This document shows, piece after piece, positions 1 through 6,162 of a stretch of DNA of 6,340 nt; position 1 is the stretch's first letter, and each line of letters starts with the position of its first letter. A model generated the notes under the pieces. It searched no databases, was not told the DNA's origin, and saw only the letters and a program-made list of their open reading frames with translations. The stretch is from Candidatus Omnitrophota bacterium. GTDB lineage: Bacteria > Omnitrophota > Gorgyraeia > B26-G9. The DNA lies in NCBI GenBank assembly GCA_030630245.1, contig DAOVNL010000050.1:1-6340 (forward strand), in the 5' to 3' direction. The translations under genes and the position numbers were made by a program.

Positions 1-20
1 GAAGGGTCTCGGGTTTAATT

Positions 21-37
21 CCCCGCAGCTTGCTGCG
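21..37. repeat. Copy 1 of a 17-nt direct repeat forming a CUUG stem-loop
   Basis: Positions 21-37 match 67-83 at 16 of 17 bases. Bases 24-28 pair with 33-37 around the tetraloop CTTG (CUUG in RNA, closed by G-C), giving a 5-bp stem. This copy can also fold into a larger competing structure: GGTTTA at 12-17 with TAAACC at 54-59, and CCCGCA at 22-27 with TGCGGG at 47-52. The arrangement of paired, nearly identical palindromes between genes resembles REP-type intergenic repeats, but no repeat family can be named from one window. It could instead be the end of an upstream transcript. Confidence 0.5.
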
Positions 38-64
38 CAAAAGTTATGCGGGATAAACCTTCGA

Positions 65-88
65 TACCCCGTAGCTTGCTGCGGGGTA
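65..88. repeat. Copy 2: 10-bp palindrome with CUUG tetraloop
   Basis: Bases 65-74 pair with 79-88 around CTTG (75-78). The stem has ten pairs, nine Watson-Crick and one T-G wobble (72/81). It contains the second copy (67-83) of the repeat at 21-37. The nearest T-run is at 104-110, 15 nt beyond the stem, so this is a poor intrinsic terminator even though the stem is stable. The best reading is a REP-like palindrome or a transcript-end stabiliser for a gene upstream of the window. Nothing coding is visible in 1-141. Confidence 0.55.
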
Positions 89-99
89 GTTGATTTCCC

Positions 100-127
100 T
101 TGATTTTTTTCAAAATTAGCATATAAT
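100..127 (+). promoter_or_regulatory. Sigma70-type promoter of the HD-GYP gene
   Basis: The -35 hexamer TTGATT (100-105; four of six consensus bases) is followed after 16 nt by a perfect -10 TATAAT (122-127). Transcription would start near 134-136, giving a leader of only about 22 nt before the ATG at 157. This supports an independent transcription unit for the gene and argues against the GTG at 142 as start, since the leader would then be only 6-8 nt with no room for a ribosome binding site. Confidence 0.6.
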
Positions 128-136
128 AAAAAACTT

Positions 137-144
137 AGGGGGTG
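137..144 (+). promoter_or_regulatory. Ribosome binding site that decides the HD-GYP start
   Basis: AGGGGGTG at 137-144 pairs over eight bases with the 16S anti-SD sequence, allowing one G-U wobble. It overlaps the possible GTG start at 142, so it cannot serve that codon. It lies 12 nt upstream of ATG 157, longer than the usual spacing but workable. I therefore start the protein at 157. Confidence 0.5.
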
Positions 145-156
145 TTTCCGTATAAT

Positions 157-1968
157 ATGTTAATATCAAACCTAATACTAATAATAAGTTTTTTGCTTGC
201 CGTAGGAATAGGGATCTGTATCGGGCTGTGTATATCTTACAGGCCGAAAGCGGTTTTTTCCAGGCTGGAATCATTGACTGCGCCGGCTACCGGGATTCCG
301 ATACAGGGATTTGATAAAAACGGAACTATTTTCCTTTGGAACAGGGCATCCGAGCTTACCTATGGTTATCTGCGCAAAGACGCGATCGGCAAAAAGATCA
401 CTGACCTTATGTTAATTGATTCAGAAAAAGATGTATTTTTGGACAATGTCGCTAAAATTTACGAAAGCGGCAAAACCCTGCCGTCCAGACAGTGGTTGAT
501 AACTACCCATTCCGGCAAAAAAAGGACAATGTGCTCAACCATGTTTCCCTATATACAGCATGAAAAATGCCGGTCAATTTTTTGTATAGATGTTGATATA
601 ACTGATATAAAGGAATATCAGGAAATGCTGGCAGATTCCCGGTCAGATTATAAGTCTATATTTGACGGAATTGAGGAGGCAATTTGCGTTGTTGATCCGC
701 ATGATGGCAAGATTATTTTTGCGAATGCGGCAGGATGTGAATTGACCGGTTATTCCGAAGAGGAATTATTAAAGCTTAGAATTGCTGATTTAAGCCGCGG
801 AGATAAAGGACAGGCAGAGGAAAGGATCAAAGCTTTAACCGCAAAAGTTTTTTATGAAGGGCCTCAGTGTTTTGAATTAGAATCAGCAAAAAAAGCCGGT
901 GAGTGTTTTGACGCGAAAGTACATTTTAAAAAATGTTTTATGACAAATAAAGATTGTGTTATAGCCACAATCCGCGATGTTAGTGACCTAAAAGAAAAAG
1001 AAGCGGAATTAAGAACCGCGCAAAGACGTTATAAAGAACTGATGTATCATTCAAATTTATTGATTTACCATTTAGATGAAAATGGAATAGTGACAAACGT
1101 TAACGACGCTGTTAAGAAAATATTTGATCTGGAAATCGAAGAGATGCTGGGGAATCATTTTACGGCTTTTCTGCATGAAGAGGAGCATCAAAAGGGAGAG
1201 GATGTTTTTAAGCAGGTGATTTCCGGAGGGCTGATAAATGATATGGAATTCCGCGGCCTTGCCAGAGGCAACCGCGAGATAATCCTGAAGGTAAATATTT
1301 GGCCGGAGTTTGATGGAAATGAAAACATAATAGGAATGCACGGTGACGCGATTGACGTTACTGATCAAAAAACAGTTTTAAATAAAATGCGTGAAATGGT
1401 CATACAGACTGTCTCCATGCTTTCAGAAACAGTATCAGTTGCTGATAGATATACAGAAAAGCATTGTGAACGATTGAAGGATTTATCGTTTAAGATCGGA
1501 GAGCGGGTAGGCCTTGAGGAAAAACAGCTTGAACATTTAAAGTTTGCCGCCCTTTTACATGATCTGGGCAAGGTAGGGGTTCCGATTCATATTCTTATTA
1601 AAAAAGATAAACTTACTGATGAGGAATGGCAGAGAATAAGAGAGCATCCTAAAAAAGGAGCTGATATTGTCAGGCAGCTGAGCGGGTTCGAAGAAGTGGC
1701 TGAGATTATCGAACAGCATCAGGAAAGGTTTGACGGCAAGGGATATCCGCTTGGTTTGTCACAGAACCAGATCAAAAAAGAGGCCGCGATCATCAGCGTT
1801 GTTGATGCTTTTGATGCTATGACATCAGACCGCCCATACAGAAAAGCAATGAGTATCGAGGAAGCGGTAGAAGAGCTGAAGGCGAACGCGGGAACTCAAT
1901 TTGACCCTGATGTCGTCGAGATTTTTATTCGTATTATCGAGTCAGAACCGTTGGAAAATACTGCTTAG
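157..1968 (+). CDS. Membrane-anchored PAS-PAS-PAS-HD-GYP protein, probable cyclic di-GMP phosphodiesterase
   Basis: HD-GYP enzymes hydrolyse cyclic di-GMP, and the PAS domains in front are normally sensor modules. From ATG 157 the protein has 603 residues. Residues 3-27 form one hydrophobic helix followed by YRPK, so the rest should be cytoplasmic. Three PAS-like domains follow at about 40-150, 163-285 and 290-405, each ending in a DITD, DVSD or DVTD linker typical of PAS/PAC ends. The C-terminal half (about 415-590) is a complete HD-GYP domain: YTEKH (H436), LLHDLGK (H468, D469), EHPKKG (H497), HQERFDG (H521), GYP (529-531) and VVDAFDA (D550). The usual HHE triplet reads HQE here (Q522), a change I believe occurs in active relatives. 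No GGDEF or receiver domain is present. The frame is also open from a GTG at 142 (608 residues), but that start lacks a ribosome binding site. The gene has its own promoter and is probably monocistronic. The family call is firm; the ligand and actual activity are inferred. Confidence 0.93.
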   Translation: MLISNLILIISFLLAVGIGICIGLCISYRPKAVFSRLESLTAPATGIPIQGFDKNGTIFLWNRASELTYGYLRKDAIGKKITDLMLIDSEKDVFLDNVAKIYESGKTLPSRQWLITTHSGKKRTMCSTMFPYIQHEKCRSIFCIDVDITDIKEYQEMLADSRSDYKSIFDGIEEAICVVDPHDGKIIFANAAGCELTGYSEEELLKLRIADLSRGDKGQAEERIKALTAKVFYEGPQCFELESAKKAGECFDAKVHFKKCFMTNKDCVIATIRDVSDLKEKEAELRTAQRRYKELMYHSNLLIYHLDENGIVTNVNDAVKKIFDLEIEEMLGNHFTAFLHEEEHQKGEDVFKQVISGGLINDMEFRGLARGNREIILKVNIWPEFDGNENIIGMHGDAIDVTDQKTVLNKMREMVIQTVSMLSETVSVADRYTEKHCERLKDLSFKIGERVGLEEKQLEHLKFAALLHDLGKVGVPIHILIKKDKLTDEEWQRIREHPKKGADIVRQLSGFEEVAEIIEQHQERFDGKGYPLGLSQNQIKKEAAIISVVDAFDAMTSDRPYRKAMSIEEAVEELKANAGTQFDPDVVEIFIRIIESEPLENTA

Positions 1969-1985
1969 TAAATCCTGCCTAAAAT

Positions 1986-2014
1986 CTGGGGTTTTCTAAC
2001 CCCGCGAAGCCCAG
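1986..2014 (+). terminator. Stem-loop after the HD-GYP gene, possible weak terminator
   Basis: GGGGTT (1988-1993) pairs with AACCCC (1998-2003) around the loop TTCT. Alternatively CTGGG (1986-1990) pairs with CCCAG (2010-2014) and is followed by TTTCT. It lies 18 nt beyond the stop codon, where a terminator would be expected, but there is no strong T-run after either stem. The order of G-run, T-rich stretch and CCCCGC also recalls positions 11-26 at the window start, so it could be a degenerate copy of that intergenic repeat. Confidence 0.35.
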
Positions 2015-2087
2015 TTTCTAATCTATAACATCTTTGTTTTCAATACGTTGTGCCTGTAAAATTCTGCTAAAAAAAATAGCCCTACCC

Positions 2088-2116
2088 TTGTAAGAACAGC
2101 TAAAATATGGTATACT
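2088..2116 (+). promoter_or_regulatory. Extended -10 promoter for the two-gene unit at 2198-5816
   Basis: TTGTAA (2088-2093) is separated by exactly 17 nt from TATACT (2111-2116), and a TG at 2108-2109 gives an extended -10 (TGG-TATACT). The start point should be near 2123, leaving a leader of about 75 nt. A second, weaker candidate lies upstream (TTGTTT 2034-2039, TAAAAT 2057-2062). No operator-like inverted repeat is obvious in this gap. Confidence 0.65.
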
Positions 2117-2188
2117 TTTAAAACTTTATTATTTTAGCGGTAAGCACGCTTTTAAGTCATTGAAAATAAAAGAGTTAGCTGATAGGCC

Positions 2189-2194
2189 AGGGGG
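2189..2194 (+). promoter_or_regulatory. Ribosome binding site of the coiled-coil protein gene
   Basis: AGGGGG ends 3 nt before ATG 2198. The spacing is short but the G-run allows several registers. It supports ATG 2198 as the start, which also places an intact signal peptide at the N terminus. Confidence 0.5.
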
Positions 2195-2197
2195 CAA

Positions 2198-4156
2198 ATG
2201 AGTATTTTTTCAGGAAAAAATTTACGTAAATATATAAGCACTTTGGCGGTTATTATTCATTTGCTTTTTATCCCAAACATTGTTTTGGCGGGTAGTTTTG
2301 AGAATACGCGCAATACATATTTAAGTCCATCACTCAAAATTGGAATACCTAATTTTATCCAGCTTTTTCAGGAAATTTGTGCCCAGGATTCAGATAGTTT
2401 ATTTAAATTAACCAGACGCACTTTTGATAAGCTTACGCCCGTATCTTTACAATCGCAGATAATGCAGGTGATAAGAGACGACTTGCTTAAGGATGAGGCG
2501 ATAAGATCGGTTCAGGATATAAAGGTTCGTTTTACATCTTCAAGCGATGAATATCTGAATTATTGCCGGAAAGAAAAATTGAAAGAACTTATTTTTGATG
2601 ATAAAGGCATGATTTATAGAGCAGAATATCAGGGGATGAGGAAGGAGAGGAAAAGGAAGTGGATTATTGAAAAAGTCTGTAGTATTTTTGGTGAGAATAA
2701 AGAATACTATCGATCTATGCCTGAGCGTAACCTTTGGGGGATGTATTATCAGTATTTAGCGGAAAGAGAATTCAGACGGAAACTGCTGGATAAAGAAACT
2801 GGTATAGAATGGATAGATTTTGATGTCACGGTAAAATTAAAAGATAGAACACTAAAAGATGTGATTAAGATAGAAAAGAAAAACGGTATTTTTAAAGCGG
2901 GATTGGTTCAACATAAATTGGCGAAAGAATTGAGGCAGAAAATCCACGTTCTTGAAAGCCAGAGAGATGATTTTCGAACTATTACCCAGAATATTGAACG
3001 TTTAGAAAGAGTAATAAATGTAAATTTCAATAAGTGGCAAGACGGGGTTTCCCGGGATAATTTAAAGGCGGCAAGACAGACACTGGGGGATATATATACC
3101 TGGACAAAACGAGGCCGGGTAGCTGGTAAACTAAGTGTCGAGCAATATCTTAAGCGTATTCTCAAAAAAGACGGGTATCTTGATACAGGTGATTATCAGA
3201 ATGCAATTAAGCAGATTGACCAGGCAAATTCACAGCTTGACAGCAGATTAAAACAGATTGCCGGTAAGATCGAACGCAATATTAAACAGCACAGCGCTGA
3301 ATTATTTCAAAATTTGGAAGAAGAATTGTATTTTGAGATACTCAAAAGCAGCCTTATTTGTGTAGAAAGCTTAGTCAGATTCAATAGGTTGGAAGATGCA
3401 TCGAGTAAATTTGAATTTATAGTTTTGTCTATAAAATCGTCAAAAATTATTCAAAACAGAACAGACGAATACACATACCTGCAAAAGCGGCTTTATGATA
3501 CATACGGATTGTTAGATAGCGCTAGTAAACACCAGGCTTACACCAAGGCGTTAGATTTGATTAAAGAAGTGGATGCGCGGATTCAAAGACAAAACGAAAA
3601 TATTTCTGAAATATGGAAATGGTTAAAACAGAGAAAATTTAACCAATTCGCCAGGACAATCGGGGATATAATTCCTGAGTTTTATAATATTCGCAGACAA
3701 CGCAGGGTATATACCGAAGTTATATCAAGTGCTATCGGCGAAATCAATGGAGTTATTAGCGCTTGTGATAAATCGGAAAAGATTAATCCCAAGATAAAAA
3801 ATATCATTAAACAAAGATTAGCCGGTGTCCGGAATGAATTGATCTCTATCGAAAAAAGAGCACAAGAACGTAATGATGTAATCAGAAAAGCATTGCCGCA
3901 GATAAAAATTGTAAGCCTTCCCCAGACGGAACTTTTACTTAAGGGCAGGCGAAAGCAGGCAGTAGAACATATCTCTTTGGAATATGACAATATACACTCA
4001 GGTATTTTTGATAATCTCGCGCTGCTTCATTTAGATTTTACTAACCTTCAGCTGGGAAATAAACTTGCGGATTCTGGTTTGGTGCCGTTAAAAAATATCC
4101 TTCCAGCGGTATTAGACGGTCTTTTTGCTGCCGGACTTATCGCCCAGGCGATTTAA
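2198..4156 (+). CDS. Exported LSP-module protein, helix/coiled-coil rich, function unknown
   Basis: I do not recognise this 652-residue protein. Residues 1-31 look like a Sec signal peptide: positive residues K7, R10 and K11, a hydrophobic core at about 13-30, and a likely cut after VLA (A31). Residues 40-58 carry the module TYLSPSLKI, then F53, F57 and Q58, which recurs in the next gene. Residues 110-235 are a charged mixed region with basic runs such as RKERKRK (148-154). From about 240 to 565 the sequence is dominated by K/E/R/Q-rich heptad-like helix, with likely coiled coils at about 240-275, 335-380, 455-480 and 540-565. The last 18-20 residues (about 633-652) are hydrophobic with only one charged residue, so they could be a membrane-associated or sorting tail. 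No catalytic motif is visible. The next gene starts 28 nt downstream, suggesting co-transcription. A structural or scaffold role at the envelope is an inference from composition only. Confidence 0.85.
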   Translation: MSIFSGKNLRKYISTLAVIIHLLFIPNIVLAGSFENTRNTYLSPSLKIGIPNFIQLFQEICAQDSDSLFKLTRRTFDKLTPVSLQSQIMQVIRDDLLKDEAIRSVQDIKVRFTSSSDEYLNYCRKEKLKELIFDDKGMIYRAEYQGMRKERKRKWIIEKVCSIFGENKEYYRSMPERNLWGMYYQYLAEREFRRKLLDKETGIEWIDFDVTVKLKDRTLKDVIKIEKKNGIFKAGLVQHKLAKELRQKIHVLESQRDDFRTITQNIERLERVINVNFNKWQDGVSRDNLKAARQTLGDIYTWTKRGRVAGKLSVEQYLKRILKKDGYLDTGDYQNAIKQIDQANSQLDSRLKQIAGKIERNIKQHSAELFQNLEEELYFEILKSSLICVESLVRFNRLEDASSKFEFIVLSIKSSKIIQNRTDEYTYLQKRLYDTYGLLDSASKHQAYTKALDLIKEVDARIQRQNENISEIWKWLKQRKFNQFARTIGDIIPEFYNIRRQRRVYTEVISSAIGEINGVISACDKSEKINPKIKNIIKQRLAGVRNELISIEKRAQERNDVIRKALPQIKIVSLPQTELLLKGRRKQAVEHISLEYDNIHSGIFDNLALLHLDFTNLQLGNKLADSGLVPLKNILPAVLDGLFAAGLIAQAI

Positions 4157-4184
4157 AAACAGATTTACGTATAGGTTAGAAAAT

Positions 4185-5816
4185 ATGAAAAAGAAAGTAT
4201 TTTTAAAGATAGTTTCCCTGGTTATTATTCAAACATTTTTGCTGCTGGATATTGCTGCAGCAGGTGCCGGCAATATTTTTTATAAAGATCACGATCCCGA
4301 TACCAATACTCTCTCACCCCGGTTAATTATAAATGCAGAATCCTTCCGGATACAATTTCAATATTACGCAAAACTATCTAACAGTCCAATAATTTTAAAA
4401 CAGACACCTGATGCCCCTTTAGAATTTACAACACGCAATTTAAACGAAGGTTATAAGAAATTGGATTCTTTAATGTCAAATATCGATAAAAAAGAACAGC
4501 TAATATTATGTATCGATGGCGATGTCAGCTCCGGCAAGACAACTTTTATTAATCTTTTGCAGGAGAATGGCTTAGGCAATATCGATGCCGAAGGTATTTT
4601 GTTTATAAGCATAGACGATATAATTAATGATCTGCGGCAGGAAGGGGATTTTACACTGCTTGAAGCTATCCTTGAGATGCCATTAATATTAAGTCAGAAG
4701 ATTCTTAAGGCCAATGATGGTGCTAAGTTGATCGTAGTTGAAGGTTCTGAAAGCCTTTATTACCTCGAAAAAACAGATTTTAAGCCGGATGCCGTTGCGA
4801 TCCTTAAGGCTTCTGAAAAGACAAGATTAGTCAGGCATTTGATGAAGCACGGTTTATTCGCGCTTAACTTTTTCGATGAACCTTACATGCCTGGTGAAAT
4901 TCCGGATAATGTGCCGGTCGTGTTTATAAAAAATGAATTGACGGCAAAGATAGATTTTTTGCCGGTTACAGGCAGAACACTCGTAACAACAATCAAGATA
5001 ATGGTAACCGCGGCGGTTAGATTTATTGCGCCTCACCTGCCGGATTTTTTAGGGTTAAGTTCTTTGTTTAAAAGCTATAAAAAGCTTGGCGTTGCCGGTA
5101 GTTTTCTTTTGCCATTACAGCTTCTTTTATATGTGCTTAATAAAGTTGTTGATTTCTATTTTATTTTAAATCCCCAAAGAAATATGCTTTCTATTATTAA
5201 AAAACGATTCCCCGGCAGAGTTAAAATATTGGATATCGGGACCGGAGACGGAAGTTTTGTGGAGAGGTTTCAGGGGCTTTTAGATAAAAAAGGCATCAAG
5301 GCAGAGGTGATGGGGATTGACATCAAAGCCAAGTCGATTGCCGCGGGTTTGTACCGAAAACGCAATGTAAAAACCCTGGATGCGGCTGATGCGGAAGAAG
5401 CGTTCGGGCCGGACAGTTTTGACCTGATCACGGTGAATGCCCCTGATTCGCCTGAGGGCTGCGTGCGGGAAGCGATGAAGGTCCTGAAACCTGACGGAGT
5501 ACTTATTTTGCGCCTGGCCGAATGGCATCACACCCGCGAGGATAGAGCAAGGCTTATTAGGAGTATAGGGGAGGATTTTAAAGTGCAGGCTTTAAGCAGA
5601 AGCCTTTATAATATGCCTAATGGATTGCATTATAAACTTCAAAAGCCGGTGCTGATTTCGCGGAAGAATAAACACCCCGGAAATTATGAACTCAAAAACA
5701 GAGGCAGGAATAATATTTCGGCGGATTCTGCTCTGAAAAACGTTTTTTTAAAGACAGTGCCGATTGTTTCTATTTCAGAAAAAAAAGCGCTTGAATTTAT
5801 CTGCCGGGCGATATGA
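4185..5816 (+). CDS. Signal peptide + LSP module + P-loop kinase-like + SAM methyltransferase fusion
   Basis: The protein has 543 residues from ATG 4185; a weak SD (AGG at 4173-4175) lies 9 nt upstream. The frame is open back to a TTG at 4125, but that start would overlap the previous gene and bury the signal peptide. Residues 1-26 are a signal peptide (KKK, hydrophobic core, AAA|G cut). Residues 42-59 are the LSP module (TLSPRLII, then F54, F58, Q59). Residues 104-260 resemble uridine-kinase-type P-loop folds: Walker A GDVSSGKT (112-119), SIDD (142-145), Walker-B-like LIVVEG (182-187) and a basic RLVRH segment (214-218). Residues 302-326 are hydrophobic and may cross or dip into the membrane. 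Residues 335-493 are a class I methyltransferase: motif I LDIGTGDG (349-356), acidic D379, FDLITVN (412-418) and LKPDGVLIL (434-442). The last 50 residues are unassigned. Substrates are unknown. An exported P-loop/SAM fusion is odd because ATP and SAM are cytoplasmic. Domain calls are good; function is open. Confidence 0.88.
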   Translation: MKKKVFLKIVSLVIIQTFLLLDIAAAGAGNIFYKDHDPDTNTLSPRLIINAESFRIQFQYYAKLSNSPIILKQTPDAPLEFTTRNLNEGYKKLDSLMSNIDKKEQLILCIDGDVSSGKTTFINLLQENGLGNIDAEGILFISIDDIINDLRQEGDFTLLEAILEMPLILSQKILKANDGAKLIVVEGSESLYYLEKTDFKPDAVAILKASEKTRLVRHLMKHGLFALNFFDEPYMPGEIPDNVPVVFIKNELTAKIDFLPVTGRTLVTTIKIMVTAAVRFIAPHLPDFLGLSSLFKSYKKLGVAGSFLLPLQLLLYVLNKVVDFYFILNPQRNMLSIIKKRFPGRVKILDIGTGDGSFVERFQGLLDKKGIKAEVMGIDIKAKSIAAGLYRKRNVKTLDAADAEEAFGPDSFDLITVNAPDSPEGCVREAMKVLKPDGVLILRLAEWHHTREDRARLIRSIGEDFKVQALSRSLYNMPNGLHYKLQKPVLISRKNKHPGNYELKNRGRNNISADSALKNVFLKTVPIVSISEKKALEFICRAI

Positions 5817-5852
5817 AATTTAACTTTGCTTTGCAAAAAATCAGTTAATTTT
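5816..5852 (+). terminator. AT-rich stem-loop after the fusion gene, weak terminator candidate
   Basis: Bases 5816-5825 pair with 5843-5852 over nine of ten positions (one T-T mismatch at 5819/5849). Inside lies a second small stem, TTTGC/GCAAA around TTT (5825-5837). The 3' arm ends in TTTT. The structure begins at the stop codon itself. The low G+C content of the stem makes efficient termination uncertain. Confidence 0.35.
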
Positions 5853-5992
5853 AAGGTGTTTTTCAGGGGCTTTAAGCAAGTAAAAAATGGCAGATTTTGA
5901 CAGAAATTTTACATGCAGGGGAAAAAGTATTTCACAAGAATGTATCTCTTTTATTATCAAGCAGTTACATGTTTAAAAATATTAAAAAAAAG
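5853..5992. other. AT-rich intergenic stretch without a supported gene
   Basis: This stretch holds only two very short open frames (29 codons from ATG 5887 and 27 codons from ATG 5913), neither with a ribosome binding site. A perfect -35-like TTGACA at 5897-5902 has no -10 at a workable distance. I see no RNA gene or repeat here; it leads into the promoter at 5993. Confidence 0.5.
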
Positions 5993-6021
5993 TTGATTTT
6001 CCAGACTTTCTATGCTATACT
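5993..6021 (+). promoter_or_regulatory. Extended -10 promoter upstream of the right-edge gene
   Basis: TTGATT (5993-5998) is followed after exactly 17 nt by TATACT (6016-6021), with TG at 6013-6014 giving an extended -10 (TGC-TATACT). The layout matches the promoter at 2088-2116, including the surrounding ATG(G/C)TATACTTT. The start would be near 6028, about 250 nt before the ATG at 6278, which implies a long leader. Confidence 0.65.
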
Positions 6022-6124
6022 TTAAATGTCTTAAAAAAGTGGTATTGATTCGCGTATGTTGTTGTAAACGCTGAGTGTTATAGAAAGAAGAAAGGACAAT
6101 TTAATCAGAATGAATTGGTTGGGT

Positions 6125-6162
6125 GGGTGGGGTGAAAGTGAGAATTCGCTTTCACCTTGCCC
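6125..6162 (+). promoter_or_regulatory. Long leader hairpin, possible cis-regulatory RNA element
   Basis: Eleven consecutive pairs join 6131-6141 to 6146-6156 around the loop GAAT (6142-6145), with one T-G wobble. The helix extends outward with three wobble and three G-C pairs to 6125/6162, for 17 pairs in all. It sits in the middle of the predicted 250-nt leader of the gene at 6278. It is followed by CCTTATTATATTT rather than a T-run, so it is not a clean terminator. It could be an attenuator, a processing or stability element, or part of a riboswitch-like fold. I recognise no known riboswitch class. Confidence 0.5.

Noticed and set aside
142..156. GTG start at 142 for the HD-GYP gene
   Set aside because: The SD-like AGGGGGTG overlaps this codon and the predicted transcription start would leave only 6-8 nt of leader. 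ATG 157 fits both signals better.
1072..1571. Two minus-strand open frames within the HD-GYP gene, with similar ones inside the other two genes
   Set aside because: They lie opposite well-supported coding sequence, have no domain signal and no convincing translation start; they are shadow frames.
2034..2062. Second promoter candidate TTGTTT-N17-TAAAAT
   Set aside because: The -35 matches consensus at only three positions, and the promoter at 2088-2116 is clearly better.
4125..4184. TTG start at 4125 adding 20 residues to the fusion protein
   Set aside because: It overlaps the end of the preceding gene, lacks a ribosome binding site and would place a basic stretch before an otherwise complete signal peptide.
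5897..5902. Perfect -35 hexamer TTGACA
   Set aside because: No -10-like hexamer lies 15-19 nt downstream; the sequence there is GGGGAAAAA.
5887..5976. 29-codon frame from ATG 5887, and a 27-codon frame from ATG 5913
   Set aside because: Neither has a ribosome binding site or promoter at a suitable distance, and there is no recognisable motif.
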